NCBI GenBank assembly: GCA_018242585.1
Contig: JAFEBQ010000008.1
Span: 57,494 to 121,493 of the forward strand
Source: Planctomycetota bacterium
GTDB taxonomy: Bacteria > Planctomycetota > Planctomycetia > Pirellulales > PNKZ01
Direction of reading: 5' to 3'
Length of the DNA: 64,000 bases
Part shown: positions 27,293 through 36,523 of the stretch, one piece after another
How positions within the stretch are numbered: position 1 is the stretch's first letter
How the letters are laid out: every line of letters begins with the position of its first letter
Translations under genes and position numbers: made by a program
Notes under the pieces: model-generated
Database searches by the model: none
What the model was told of the DNA's origin: nothing
What the model saw: only the letters and a program-made list of their open reading frames with translations

Positions 27293-29056
27293 ATGGTGCT
27301 GAAGATCGCCTCGACATTGAACCTGGAACGGCTCACGCCTGCGCGCGAGTTACCGTACTTGCTAGGTGAGGCATCAGCGCCGGCCCCCTCCTGGTCGCGC
27401 GCGGAAATCGGCTGGGTCGCGTTGCTCGCGACTCTCGCGCTGGTGCTACGTTTGGCGCTGGCCACCAAGATCGACGTCGTTTGCGCCGACGGCATCTTAT
27501 ACATCCAGCTTGCCGAAGCCTGGGAGCAAGGGAATCGTGCTCCGGCCTTGATGACCCTGGGCTGGAACGTGTACCCGATGGTGCTGAGCTGGCTGCATCG
27601 TGCAGGCTTGGAATGGTCCCTGGCCGGCAAGGTGTGGGGCATTGCCACGGCGGTGACCGCGATCTTGCCGCTGTACTGCTGGTTGCGTTGGCAGTTCGAT
27701 CGTCGCGTGGCGGCCGTGGCCGTGCTGTTGTACGCCACGCACCCCAAGCTGATTGAATGGTCCCCCGAATTGATGCGCGACTCCACGTTTTGGATGTTCG
27801 CCACGACCAGCGTCTATCTGGCTTGGCGCGCGGCGTGTACCGGGCGCGCGTGGAACTTTGCGTTGTTGGCCGGGGCGCTGTTCCTGGCGCAGCATACGCG
27901 ATTTGAAGGCTGGTTCCTGTTCGCGCCGGCGCTGCTGTGGGTCGTCTATCGAGCGTGGGATGCGCCGGCCGCGCGCCGGGCCATGTTGCGCGGCATGGCA
28001 ACCCTGTTCGCCGTGCAGGTCGCACTGTTCGTGCTGTTGAATAGCACCGTGCTGGCCGGACACTCGCAGTCGCGGTGGGTCGAATTCCAGCGGCTGGCCT
28101 ACGTGCCGCATTTGTTCGATCATCTGCTTTACGGCAAACTGGCCGACCAGCCCACGGCCCAAGCCACCGCCGCGCCGACGTCAGCTAACGGGGCCACCCC
28201 TACCGTGCCGGCCACCGAACCAGCAACGCCCCTCGCTCCGCAACCGAACATCCTGGTCAAAGCCAGCCAACCGCTCGACTGGTCGCCGGAATCGCTGTCG
28301 TTCGGCAAATTGTCCTGGATTTTCGTTCACACCATGCGGCGGGGACTCGACGCGGCGTTTTCGCTGCTGATGTTCGCCGGGCTGTGGAAATGGCGACACA
28401 TCTGGCTGCGCCGCGATAACCAGGCGCCGTGCGTGGCCGCGCTGCTGGTCACGGCCGGCGCGATCGTCCACCTGCACCGGGCCGGCGAGAGCAGCAGCCG
28501 GTACTCGCTGTTGATCGTGATTCTAGCCAGTCCCTTCGCGGCCTTGGCGCTGATGAGCCTGGCTGCCACGTTCGCACGCGCGGCCGATTACCTGGGCGGC
28601 AGCTTGCGCGGCGCGCGGCTGGCTTATTTTGGCACGATCGCCACGGTCCTCTGCTTTGGCTTCTGCTCGGCCATGCATGGCGACGATCTGGGTCGGCATC
28701 GCTCGGCCGAACTGGGGCGTTGGCTGAAACAGACACTTGGCAAGCAATATGTTCTGAACTGCGAAAGCGATACCATTGCACTGCATTACTCGGGCTGGCG
28801 ATCGGAAAAGCTTCCACGGATGGAGAGCATCGACACCATTGGTCAGATTCTCCAACACACCGCCGCCAACTGCATCGCGATTACCCCGCGCCGGCTCAAT
28901 CCTTCGGCGTTGAACGCCGTGATGCGTGCCGCGGAGCAGGCCGGTTTTCATCCGCTCGACGAGCACGATCGCCCGGCGGCGCTGCGCGACAACCCGATGG
29001 TCATCCTGATGCGTCAGCCGCTTACGGCCAAGCGGGTCGAGACTTCGCCTCGATAG
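27293..29056 (+). CDS. GT39-like polytopic membrane glycosyltransferase (PMT/ArnT superfamily)
   Basis: 587 residues with about ten hydrophobic segments and hydrophilic loops. The first extracytoplasmic loop has KIDVVCADGILYIQLAEAW, where the D in ADGxxY matches the catalytic acidic position of lipid-linked-sugar transferases (DGxxY motif). Later segments (GKVWGIATAVTAILPLYCWLRW, VAVLLYATHPKLIEWSPELMRDSTFWMF) fit the GT39/ArnT layout. A Pro/Thr/Ala-rich extracytoplasmic stretch (residues ~285-325) is followed by more helices and a C-terminal soluble part. It probably uses a polyprenyl-phosphate sugar donor; the acceptor is unknown. Followed convergently by an FkbM methyltransferase. Confidence 0.75.
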   Translation: MVLKIASTLNLERLTPARELPYLLGEASAPAPSWSRAEIGWVALLATLALVLRLALATKIDVVCADGILYIQLAEAWEQGNRAPALMTLGWNVYPMVLSWLHRAGLEWSLAGKVWGIATAVTAILPLYCWLRWQFDRRVAAVAVLLYATHPKLIEWSPELMRDSTFWMFATTSVYLAWRAACTGRAWNFALLAGALFLAQHTRFEGWFLFAPALLWVVYRAWDAPAARRAMLRGMATLFAVQVALFVLLNSTVLAGHSQSRWVEFQRLAYVPHLFDHLLYGKLADQPTAQATAAPTSANGATPTVPATEPATPLAPQPNILVKASQPLDWSPESLSFGKLSWIFVHTMRRGLDAAFSLLMFAGLWKWRHIWLRRDNQAPCVAALLVTAGAIVHLHRAGESSSRYSLLIVILASPFAALALMSLAATFARAADYLGGSLRGARLAYFGTIATVLCFGFCSAMHGDDLGRHRSAELGRWLKQTLGKQYVLNCESDTIALHYSGWRSEKLPRMESIDTIGQILQHTAANCIAITPRRLNPSALNAVMRAAEQAGFHPLDEHDRPAALRDNPMVILMRQPLTAKRVETSPR

Positions 29057-29121
29057 CTTTCAACGAGCCCCACGGAACACCCTGCCGTCGGCTTGCATGA
29101 GGCGCATTCAGCACCGCACGC

Positions 29122-30015
29122 CTACGCGGCCAGCCGGCCGAGATTGGCGCGCGAGCCTGGCACGCAGAGCACGTTCTGAAACCGGCCCAGGCTAGCCGCC
29201 GTCAACGTCGAAAGGCGGCCGCCGCGCTTGATCTTCTGGAACCGATAGCCCAACGGCTCGAGCAGTTCGAGAATCTCGCGCGCCTGATAGCCAGCCATTT
29301 CGCACGTGCCGGCTTGCACCTCAATGATCAGCCAGGGCCGGTACGTTTCGAGCGTCCGTCGCGATCCCTGCAGCGCCGAAAGCTCGGCGCCTTCAATGTC
29401 CAGCTTGATCATGTCGACGCGCGACAGTCCGCGCCGGGCGACAAACTCGTCGATGGTCGTCAATTGAACCTGCTGGGATGACTCTTCGGTTTCGCAATGC
29501 TTGAACAACGAGCCGGTCCCCAGATTCTTTTCGCCGACCGTATCGCTCGTCGTGTCGGCGTACATCGCGGCCACGCCACTCCGCGCCGCCAAGCCCAGGG
29601 GCACCGCTTCGATCGGCAAGCCTGGATTGAGGGCCAGATTCTCGCGCAGCAACCCCAGGATTTCGTGCATGGGCTCGAAGGCAAAGACCTGCCCCTTGCG
29701 TCCCACGCGTTTGCCCAGAGCCAAGGACACTTCGCCGATGTTGGCGCCCACGTCGAGCGCCAACATGCCCGGCTTGAGAAGTTGGTCGAACACTGGCAGC
29801 ATGTGCCGGTTGTAGCCGCCATACCAGAAGATATCGCCGCCAATATGATCGTTGATGGCTACCTTCATCTTTAGGTTGCCATCGACATCGGTCAGCGTGA
29901 CGAGCTCGTCCTGGCGCCGATACAGTCCGCGCAGCCGCGCCGCCAGCGATCGTGTGAGCGGAATGTCACGCAAACGACGGGTCAAGAATCGCAAGATCGA
30001 GCGAGCGGCTGGCAT
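29122..30015 (-). CDS. FkbM family SAM-dependent methyltransferase
   Basis: 297 residues. FkbM core: MLALDVGANIGEVSLALGKRVGRKGQVFAFEP (SAM-binding GANxGE and acidic FEP), ENLALNPGL, then VDMIKLDIEGAELSALQGSRRTLETYRPWLIIEVQ, the family's KLDIEGxE motif. FkbM proteins O-methylate sugars or small molecules; here, next to a membrane glycosyltransferase, glycan decoration is plausible but not shown. The N-terminus is basic (SILRFLTRRLRDIPLTRSLAARLRGLYRRQ). Convergent with the glycosyltransferase, with only 65 bases between stops. Confidence 0.88.
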   Translation of the reverse strand: MPAARSILRFLTRRLRDIPLTRSLAARLRGLYRRQDELVTLTDVDGNLKMKVAINDHIGGDIFWYGGYNRHMLPVFDQLLKPGMLALDVGANIGEVSLALGKRVGRKGQVFAFEPMHEILGLLRENLALNPGLPIEAVPLGLAARSGVAAMYADTTSDTVGEKNLGTGSLFKHCETEESSQQVQLTTIDEFVARRGLSRVDMIKLDIEGAELSALQGSRRTLETYRPWLIIEVQAGTCEMAGYQAREILELLEPLGYRFQKIKRGGRLSTLTAASLGRFQNVLCVPGSRANLGRLAA

Positions 30016-30265
30016 CTTTAGTCACCCCAGGCATTCGGAAGCAAGCGCCGCGCAAGTCGGTGCCGCCATGGCGCAGAGCGTCTCTGCGATCGACACGCAG
30101 AATAGCCGAAACGGCGAACACCGCATGAGGCCACTTTGATGCGGCGCGAGCCCCGCGGCCGCTAGCATTGCTGGCGGCTGGTGACCCAAAGATCTCGTCA
30201 ATCGCGCGGGTGTCGTTCGCGAAAGCGCCAACTCCGGCCCAAGCCAAACGCCGTGACGGTCCAGA

Positions 30266-31624
30266 CTAGGGCTGCTTGGGCGCTACGGCCGCCGGCTTGG
30301 TTTCGGCCGGCTTCGTCTCCGCCGGCTTGTCACCGGCAGCCTTGGGCGTGTCGGGCGTCTTTGCCGCCTCGGGGGCCTTACTTGCTTCGGGCTTTTTGGT
30401 CTCGGCGGCCGGCCGCGACGGATCGGAGGTCTTGGTTGGCTCGTAAGGATGGCTCCGTTTGCGCAGCACCTTGGCGCTGACGATCTTGTCGGGCGCGGGC
30501 AGTTTGGCGTTGGGCGTGTGCGGGCTCGGTTCGCGCCGCGTCAGTTGCGACACCACGTCCATCCCTTCGACGACACGGCCAAACGCGGTGTGCAGACCAT
30601 CGAGCGGCTTGGTGCGCGTGAAGGTGATAAAGAACTGCGAGCCGCCGGTGTCTTTGCCGGCGTGGGCCATGCTGAGCGTGCCGCGATAGTGCGGCCGGCG
30701 GTCGGGACGGCCGGTCTCGCACAGAATCTGGTAGCCCGGCCCACCGGTTCCGTCCCCCTTGGGATCGCCGCCTTGCGCCACAAAACCGCCGATCACCCGA
30801 TGGAACGAAAGGCCGTTATAAAAGCCCTTGTCGACCAGCGCGATAAAGTTACCGACGGTCTGCGGCGCCTGATCCTCGTACAACTCAATCACCACGCGAC
30901 CTTTGCTAGTGATCAATTCGACGCGCGGCAACGTGTCGGTCTTGGCTTCCAGGTCGCGCAGTCCGCGCTCGACTTCCCATTGCTTCTTGGCGGCTGGAAT
31001 GTCGACCAACAAATCGCGATCCGAGCTGTCGAGCAAGCCCGACGCTTCCGACACCTTGAGATAACGCTCGGCCAGATCAAAGTCCGCCAGGTGATAAGCC
31101 GCCGTGCCCGCCAGGGTGTACAGCCGCGGGTTCGGCGACTTGACGTCGATCATCGCCTGGGCCGCGGTCAGGGCGCGCTCGTAGCGGTCGTTCTTCAAGT
31201 AACGCACCGCCAGCGACGTGAGGTAATCGCCCGCCTCGACGTTTTCTCCCTTGGTCTCGCGAAACACTTCGGTGGCCGACGCGAGAATCTTGGTGTCAAG
31301 CTCGTCGGCCTGGCGAACCGTATCGTCGAACTTCTTGCGAATCGGCGCGCGATCAGCCGGCGGCGTGCTCTTGTAGTCGATTTGCAGTTGCCCAAGCTGC
31401 TGCTTCAGCTTTTGCCATTGGGCAATTAGCTCTTCGAGTTGCTTCTCGTGGGCCGATTTTTCCTTCGGCGCGGGTGCCGCAGCAGGGACGGCGGCGGGCG
31501 CTGCCGGAACCGCAGCAGGAGCGACGACCGGAGGTGTCGCGGGCTTGGCCGCCGGCTCGTCGGCCCGGGCAGCCAGCGCCACGAACATCAGGCTGGCCAG
31601 CAAAACAGTGATCCTGGGGAACAT
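30266..31624 (-). CDS. Secreted peptidyl-prolyl cis-trans isomerase, cyclophilin type
   Basis: 452 residues. The start at 31624, after AAGGAG, gives a signal peptide [23 protein letters not shown]. Then an Ala/Pro linker, a helical region rich in Lys/Gln/Leu (about 50-190, [25 protein letters not shown]) with TPR-like features, and the cyclophilin domain (about 225-385): [73 protein letters not shown]. The catalytic FHRV, GSQFFI and HTAFG are present. The C-terminal 65 residues are a Pro/Ala/Lys-rich tail ([16 protein letters not shown]). Probably folds envelope or periplasmic proteins. Divergent from rsmD. Confidence 0.93.
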   Translation of the reverse strand: MFPRITVLLASLMFVALAARADEPAAKPATPPVVAPAAVPAAPAAVPAAAPAPKEKSAHEKQLEELIAQWQKLKQQLGQLQIDYKSTPPADRAPIRKKFDDTVRQADELDTKILASATEVFRETKGENVEAGDYLTSLAVRYLKNDRYERALTAAQAMIDVKSPNPRLYTLAGTAAYHLADFDLAERYLKVSEASGLLDSSDRDLLVDIPAAKKQWEVERGLRDLEAKTDTLPRVELITSKGRVVIELYEDQAPQTVGNFIALVDKGFYNGLSFHRVIGGFVAQGGDPKGDGTGGPGYQILCETGRPDRRPHYRGTLSMAHAGKDTGGSQFFITFTRTKPLDGLHTAFGRVVEGMDVVSQLTRREPSPHTPNAKLPAPDKIVSAKVLRKRSHPYEPTKTSDPSRPAAETKKPEASKAPEAAKTPDTPKAAGDKPAETKPAETKPAAVAPKQP

Positions 31625-31744
31625 TATTCGCTCCTTCGTTATGTTAAGATGGCCGCTTCGCAAGTCGGCCGCTGCTATTGAATTGAAACTGATTCTCTAT
31701 CAACCCCACTGGTCGACGCCCATCGCCAGTCAGCTAAAACACCC

Positions 31745-32407
31745 ATGAAACGATCGCGTCCAACCTCGCCCACGTCGCGCCGCTCGCCAGCGAAAGGTGA
31801 CGACAGCCCCAACGTCGACAGCCCGCCGCGGATTATCGGCGGCGAACTGCGTGGGAAGCGTCTCTGTTATAGCGGAGATTTGCGGACGCGCCCCATGAAA
31901 GATCGGGTCCGCGAAGCGGTTTTTAACCTTCTCGGCCTAACTGTCAAGGGTCGGCACGCCTTGGACTTGTTCGCGGGCACCGGCGCCTTGGGCTTCGAGG
32001 CCCTGAGTCGCGGCGCGGCACGCGCCACCTTTTTCGAGCAGCACTTTCCCACGGCCGATTTGATCGGCCGCTCGGCCGAGGCGCTGGGCGTGCTGGCACA
32101 GTGCCAGGTGCTGCCAGCCAACACGTTCATCCAGTTCCGCCGAGCCGAGCCGATTCCCAACATCACCGACCCTGCCCAGCCCTGGGTGGTATTCGTGTCG
32201 CCACCGTATGCGTTCTACGTCGAACGCGAAGCCGAGATGCTCACCTTGCTGAACACCGTGATCGAACGCGCGCCGCCAGGATCGATGGTGGTGGTCGAGG
32301 CGGACAAGCAGTTCGATTTCGCCAAGCTGCCCGACGCCGACCACTGGAACATACGCGACTATTCGCCAGCGATTGTCGGCCTGTGGCCAGCCAAAACGCG
32401 CGAATGA
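31745..32407 (+). CDS. rsmD: 16S rRNA (guanine966-N2)-methyltransferase RsmD family
   Basis: 220 residues. Family start RIIGGELRGKRLCYSGDLRTRPMKDRVREAVFNLLG, SAM motif ALDLFAGTGALGFEALSRGA and FFEQ. The usual catalytic DPPY reads VSPPYAF here, a D-to-S change. RsmD acts on G966 of 16S rRNA in the assembling 30S subunit. The altered first residue of the DPPY motif is odd, but the Pro-Pro-Tyr and the flanks are intact. The basic N-terminal 25 residues (KRSRPTSPTSRRSPAKGDD) are a species-specific extension. Divergent from the cyclophilin gene, 120 bases apart. Confidence 0.9.
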   Translation: MKRSRPTSPTSRRSPAKGDDSPNVDSPPRIIGGELRGKRLCYSGDLRTRPMKDRVREAVFNLLGLTVKGRHALDLFAGTGALGFEALSRGAARATFFEQHFPTADLIGRSAEALGVLAQCQVLPANTFIQFRRAEPIPNITDPAQPWVVFVSPPYAFYVEREAEMLTLLNTVIERAPPGSMVVVEADKQFDFAKLPDADHWNIRDYSPAIVGLWPAKTRE

Positions 32408-32454
32408 AATAGCGACTTCGTAAAGCCCTTGATTGACCGTGAAGCGAGGCTTCC

Positions 32455-32829
32455 ATGGACATCCGCCAGCTCGACGCCGTGCCGGCCTTTACCACCAAGG
32501 ACGGCTCGGAAATCCGCGAATTGCTGGCCTATCGCAACTCGTGCATCGCCAAGCAGAGCCTGGCCGAAGCCCGGGTGCCGCCAGGGGGGACCACCACGTT
32601 GCACTACCACCCGGTGACCGAGGAGATCTATTACATCCTCGCTGGCGAGGGGCAGATGCGCCTGGCCGACGAGCTGCGCACGGTGGGGCCCGGCGATGCC
32701 ATCGCCATTCCGCCGGGCATGATTCATCAGATATCCAACACCGGCGACGAGACGCTCGCGCTGCTCTGCTGCTGCGTGCCGGCCTACGAGCACCACGACA
32801 CCGTGTTGGTCGACGCATCGAACGGCTAG
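32455..32829 (+). CDS. Cupin-domain protein
   Basis: 124 residues forming one double-stranded beta-helix. Motif 1: TTLHYHPVTEEIYYILAGEGQMRL, with metal-binding His-His-Glu. Motif 2: GPGDAIAIPPGMIHQISNTGDE, with the fourth ligand His. A mononuclear-metal cupin; substrate unknown. Small single cupins include mannose-6-phosphate isomerase-like and dioxygenase-like proteins, and the sequence does not decide between them. It begins 47 bases after rsmD and ends with a probable terminator. Confidence 0.9.
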   Translation: MDIRQLDAVPAFTTKDGSEIRELLAYRNSCIAKQSLAEARVPPGGTTTLHYHPVTEEIYYILAGEGQMRLADELRTVGPGDAIAIPPGMIHQISNTGDETLALLCCCVPAYEHHDTVLVDASNG

Positions 32830-32871
32830 CGTTGGCATGCTAGCAACGCTGTGCTGTGCTAGCACGTTTTT
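32828..32871 (+). terminator. Probable terminator after the cupin gene
   Basis: Stem AGCGTTG (32828-32834)/CAACGCT (32844-32850), then GTGCTAGCAC and a run of five T's (32867-32871). It starts in the cupin stop codon and lies before the next gene's preferred start. Confidence 0.45.
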
Positions 32872-32995
32872 GTCGACGGCGCTACTTCTTTCGCAGCCGT
32901 TCTTCTTTACCCAGGCGGCCCGGCTGGTCGATAGATCACGAGTACCTCTCGTTCCCGGCCGCATCTTTTCTCGACGGTCAGTCGAGAAACAAATT

Positions 32996-35668
32996 ATGAG
33001 CCGTGATCGCGCGCCAGCACTACCTTGGTTACCCATCGTCGGATTGGGGGCGCTCTTCTTGAGCGCCTTGGCCAATCGCGACCCCGGTGTCCTTACGCGC
33101 CGTGAGTCCGCGACCGGCGCCCTCGCGCCCAAAGTATCTACCGCGGCGGTCAAGACCGCGATTGCCGCGCGGGGACGACCGGCGAACGCCGAAGCTCTGG
33201 TGACGCGCGAAACCAGCCAGGTCGTCGTCGAGGCAATCGTACTTGCGCCCGAGCCGAAGATCACTGGGCCAATTAACACGGCGCCGATGATTGCTCCGCC
33301 GCCGGCCGACGCCGCGCCGATCGTCGATCCGTTCCTGATCGGCATGATCGAGCCTGCCACGACTGCGCCGGCCGTTGCGGCATCCCCGGCGGTGGTGAGC
33401 CTGGCGTCGCAGGACGTGCTGTCACCGATCGAGCCGCCGACCCCAGCCCAGACAGTAACACCAGCGATTGCGCCAACCGAACCGTCGCCACCCGCTGTCG
33501 AACCACAGGGAGAAGTGAAGCTCGCCCTGGTGCCGGCCCGGACGCCCAATGCCATGCCCGCGCCGGAAGCGGCCAAGAAAGAAACGACCAGCCCCCAGCG
33601 TCCCGGTGCGCCGGCGCTGACGGCCGCGCCGATTCACACTGGCTGGTGGCCCGTGCCGACCGAGCTAATCGAGCACCTGGATCGGCTCGACACCTACCCC
33701 GAGTGCCGCGCCTGGTCCGAGCAAGTTCGCCGCCGCGTCAACGCCCTGGTGGCCACCAACGATCCCCACGCCCTGCAAGTGAACGAGTTGCTCGACGAGT
33801 TGGAAGAGCTGGCCGGGCAACTGAACGTGATTCTTCCCCAGATGCCCGAGCAGCCTGGCACGGTGGCGCTGCGCCGCGGTGGCGTGGCGCTGATGCGCCG
33901 GCTCGACGTCTGGCAACAGATCCCGCACCTGGCCGCGGCCAGCAAGATCGAAACGGCGGCCGCCCCCGAAAGTCTGGAAGAGTTCGCGATCGCGCTCAAC
34001 GAGATCGAAAAGCTGCCCGACGACGCCATCGGCGGCAGCGAGGTCCGCAATCAATTGCTGCTGGGCCGGCTGCGCGAGCTGACCCAGCGTCCGAACCGCG
34101 ACGAACCTGCCCGGCATCGCGTGGCGGCGACCGTGCTCAGTCGGCTCGATCGGTTGGGTGTTTCGTCGCGGACCATGCCGAACGACGGCAAGCGGCACCC
34201 GTTGATCGCGCTGCACGCCGGCCTGCGTCACTGGGTCAATCGCCCCGTCGACACCCAACAGATGCTCAACCATCTCGAGGAGTTCGAGCGATCGGGCTTG
34301 CCCAGCGATGCTCGCGTGGTGGCCGACGACTATCACCGGTTGTGCTGGGCCAGCGGCGCCAGCGAGCAACAGTTGGCCACGGCCATGGCCACGCACTATC
34401 GCAACGCCAATCTGCGAATTTCGATTTCGGCCGATCTGCTGAACCGGATGATCATTCCCCAGGCGCCGCGAGAGCAGCGTTTGAACGAAGTGGTGCTGGG
34501 CCGTCCCACGACCGGCCACAGCACGACCTGGACCGATGTCAAAGTCCGGCTGGTGCCCGACCTGCAACGCGTGCGAATGAACTTCGAGGCTCACGGTCGG
34601 ATTTCGGCCGACACGGTGACCAAGGCCACCATGGTCCGCGTCCATAGCCACAGCGACTCGATGTTCAAGGCCACCAAGGAACTGCAGATCGACCACGACG
34701 GGATGCGGACCTTGCCCACGCAGACCTCGGCCGAAACCTATCCTCAGTTTCAAGGGGCCGAGACCGACGTCGACGCGGTGCCGCTATTCGGGCCGCTGCT
34801 GCAAACCCTGGCTGAGTCACAATTCGATAGCCAGCAAGCCAAGGTCCGCGGCGAATCGGCTCGCAAGATCGCCCGCCGCGTGTGCGATGAAATGGACACC
34901 GAACTGGCAACCCGCGTCGACCGGCTGACCGGGGCGGTGCGGGCCAGCATGCTCGATTCGCTGCACCAATTGGAGTTGAGCCCCGAACTGATCGACGCCC
35001 AGACCAGCGCCGACCGAATTGCGATGCGCGTCCGAGTGTCGGGCGATCATCAACTGGCCGGTCATGGTCCGCGTCCCCGCGCGCCGGGGGACAGTCTGGC
35101 CAGCGTGCAGATTCACCAGTCGCTGTTGAACAACATCTGCGACCAGTTGCACTGGGAAGGCAAGACGTACAGTCTGCCCGAGCTGCGCGCCGACATCACC
35201 AAGCGATTCGGCAAGCGATTCAACGTGGTCTCGGCCGACGAGCACCAAGAGCTGCAAATCACCTTCGCCCAGGAAGACCCGGTGCGGATTCAATGCCGCG
35301 ACGGGATCATCGAGTTCAGCATGGCCATCGACCGGCTCAAGCTGCACAAGGATTCGTGGCGCAACTTCGTGGTCAAGGTTCGCTATCAGCCCGACTTGTC
35401 CGGGGACCAAGGTCGCCTGGAACGAGAAGGCACGATACAATTGGTCGGCCAGGGGCTGGGGCCGCGGGCGCAGATCACCTTGCGCACGATCTTCAGCAAG
35501 GCCTTCTCGCCGGCCAAGCAGGTGCCGATACTGCCGGCGGCGTTTGCCGAGCGACCAGGTCTGGCCGACTTGCGCGTGACGCAATTCGAGATTCGCGACG
35601 AATGGATCGGGCTGGCCTTGAACACACCCGAGCGAATCGCCCAGCGCAACCAGTTTCAGCTCAAGTAA
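32996..35668 (+). CDS. Large unknown envelope protein with Pro/Ala-rich stalk
   Basis: 890 residues from ATG 32996; the frame could start at 32837, but that lies inside the terminator of the preceding gene. One N-terminal membrane helix (WLPIVGLGALFLSALA), then about 210 residues rich in Pro/Ala/Val/Thr, then a long helical region (LIEHLDRLDTYPECRAWSEQVRRRVNAL, LNELLDELEELAGQL) and a beta-rich C-terminal half (TWTDVKVRLVPDLQRVRMNFEAHGRISADTV; VVKVRYQPDLSGDQGRLEREGTIQLVGQGLGPRAQITLRTIFSKAF). Not recognised as a named family; a Planctomycetota-type cell-envelope protein is the likely class. Followed 13 bases later by a VTT-domain gene, probably in one operon. Confidence 0.8.
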   Translation: MSRDRAPALPWLPIVGLGALFLSALANRDPGVLTRRESATGALAPKVSTAAVKTAIAARGRPANAEALVTRETSQVVVEAIVLAPEPKITGPINTAPMIAPPPADAAPIVDPFLIGMIEPATTAPAVAASPAVVSLASQDVLSPIEPPTPAQTVTPAIAPTEPSPPAVEPQGEVKLALVPARTPNAMPAPEAAKKETTSPQRPGAPALTAAPIHTGWWPVPTELIEHLDRLDTYPECRAWSEQVRRRVNALVATNDPHALQVNELLDELEELAGQLNVILPQMPEQPGTVALRRGGVALMRRLDVWQQIPHLAAASKIETAAAPESLEEFAIALNEIEKLPDDAIGGSEVRNQLLLGRLRELTQRPNRDEPARHRVAATVLSRLDRLGVSSRTMPNDGKRHPLIALHAGLRHWVNRPVDTQQMLNHLEEFERSGLPSDARVVADDYHRLCWASGASEQQLATAMATHYRNANLRISISADLLNRMIIPQAPREQRLNEVVLGRPTTGHSTTWTDVKVRLVPDLQRVRMNFEAHGRISADTVTKATMVRVHSHSDSMFKATKELQIDHDGMRTLPTQTSAETYPQFQGAETDVDAVPLFGPLLQTLAESQFDSQQAKVRGESARKIARRVCDEMDTELATRVDRLTGAVRASMLDSLHQLELSPELIDAQTSADRIAMRVRVSGDHQLAGHGPRPRAPGDSLASVQIHQSLLNNICDQLHWEGKTYSLPELRADITKRFGKRFNVVSADEHQELQITFAQEDPVRIQCRDGIIEFSMAIDRLKLHKDSWRNFVVKVRYQPDLSGDQGRLEREGTIQLVGQGLGPRAQITLRTIFSKAFSPAKQVPILPAAFAERPGLADLRVTQFEIRDEWIGLALNTPERIAQRNQFQLK

Positions 35669-35681
35669 GCGAAATCAGCGC

Positions 35682-36350
35682 ATGACTGTTCACGGCCCAC
35701 TGCTACGCTGGACCGTGACGATCGTTGTGGTGCTGCTGATCCCCATCGTCCCGCTCATCGGACTGGGGCACGCCTTTGAAGACCAGATCACCGACTGGGT
35801 GACCGAGACCGTCTCGCCGCCGGCGTTCGCCGGGCTGCTTATTGGCACGCTGGTGGCCGATGTGTTCCTGCCGGTGCCGTCGAGCGTGGTCTGCACGCTG
35901 GCCGGAGCGAGGCTCGGCTTTTGGACCGGCGCGGGGGCGGCCTGGCTGGGAATGAACCTAGGCTCGCTGGGAAGTTTTCTGTTGGCCCGTTGGCTGGGGC
36001 GCAAGATCGTGCGGCGCTGGACCTCGGCCGACGATCTGGCGCGGATGGAAGAGCTGGTCCACCGGCGCGGCGCATTGGTGATCGTGCTGACGCGCGGCTT
36101 GCCGGTGCTGTCCGAAGCGGCGGTGCTGTTGTTGGGGTCGATGCACCTGGCCTGGCGGACGTTTCTGCCGGCGGTGCTGCTGAGCAACCTGGGGCTGGCG
36201 TCGGCTTACGCCCTGCTGGGCTGGCTGGCCTATGAGGAACATCAACTACCGGCCGCGATCGCGGCATCGATCGCCTTGCCGCTGTTGGCGACGTGGCTGA
36301 TGCGCCAGCGGTGGAAGGCTTCGCGCGTGAATCAGTCCCTCGACGCCTAA
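35682..36350 (+). CDS. VTT-domain (DedA/TVP38-like) membrane protein
   Basis: 222 residues with about six hydrophobic segments. The central SNARE-associated/VTT signature is visible: GLLIGTLVADVFLPVPSSVVCTLAGARLGFWTGAGAAWLGMNLGSLGSFLLARWLGRKIVRRW and RRGALVIVLTRGLPVLSEAAVLLLGSMHLAWRTFLPAVLLSNLGLASAYALLGW. The G-x-x-G and R-x-x-P features of the family are present. DedA/TVP38 proteins affect membrane homeostasis, and some flip lipids or transport undecaprenyl phosphate. It is the last gene of a plus-strand run, ending in paired hairpin repeats at a convergent junction. Confidence 0.85.
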   Translation: MTVHGPLLRWTVTIVVVLLIPIVPLIGLGHAFEDQITDWVTETVSPPAFAGLLIGTLVADVFLPVPSSVVCTLAGARLGFWTGAGAAWLGMNLGSLGSFLLARWLGRKIVRRWTSADDLARMEELVHRRGALVIVLTRGLPVLSEAAVLLLGSMHLAWRTFLPAVLLSNLGLASAYALLGWLAYEEHQLPAAIAASIALPLLATWLMRQRWKASRVNQSLDA

Positions 36351-36364
36351 CCAAATCCCACGGC

Positions 36365-36510
36365 GTGAAGCAACCCTTCTCCCGCCGGGAGAAGGTGGCC
36401 GAAGGCCGGATGAGGGTCAACTCCCCAGGCTGTACACATGACCAGATCGACGCGGAACCCTCACCCGGCGGCTTGCGCCGCCACCCTCTCCCGGAGGGAG
36501 AGGGGTTCGA
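36365..36510. repeat. Inverted pair of 'cccttctcccgg/ccctctcccgg' hairpin repeats
   Basis: Copy D (36365-36417, reverse) and copy E (36459-36510, forward) of the ccctcaycc-ggc family face each other between convergent genes. Each has a stem of 9-10 bp (CCCTCTCCC/GGGAGAGGG). Could act as a bidirectional terminator. Confidence 0.75.
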
Positions 36511-36523
36511 TGCGAGGCTCGCT

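Noticed and set aside
32837-32995. Earlier start for the 890-residue unknown protein
   Set aside because: The first codons lie in the hairpin and T-run of the cupin terminator; the later ATG at 32996 directly precedes the membrane helix.
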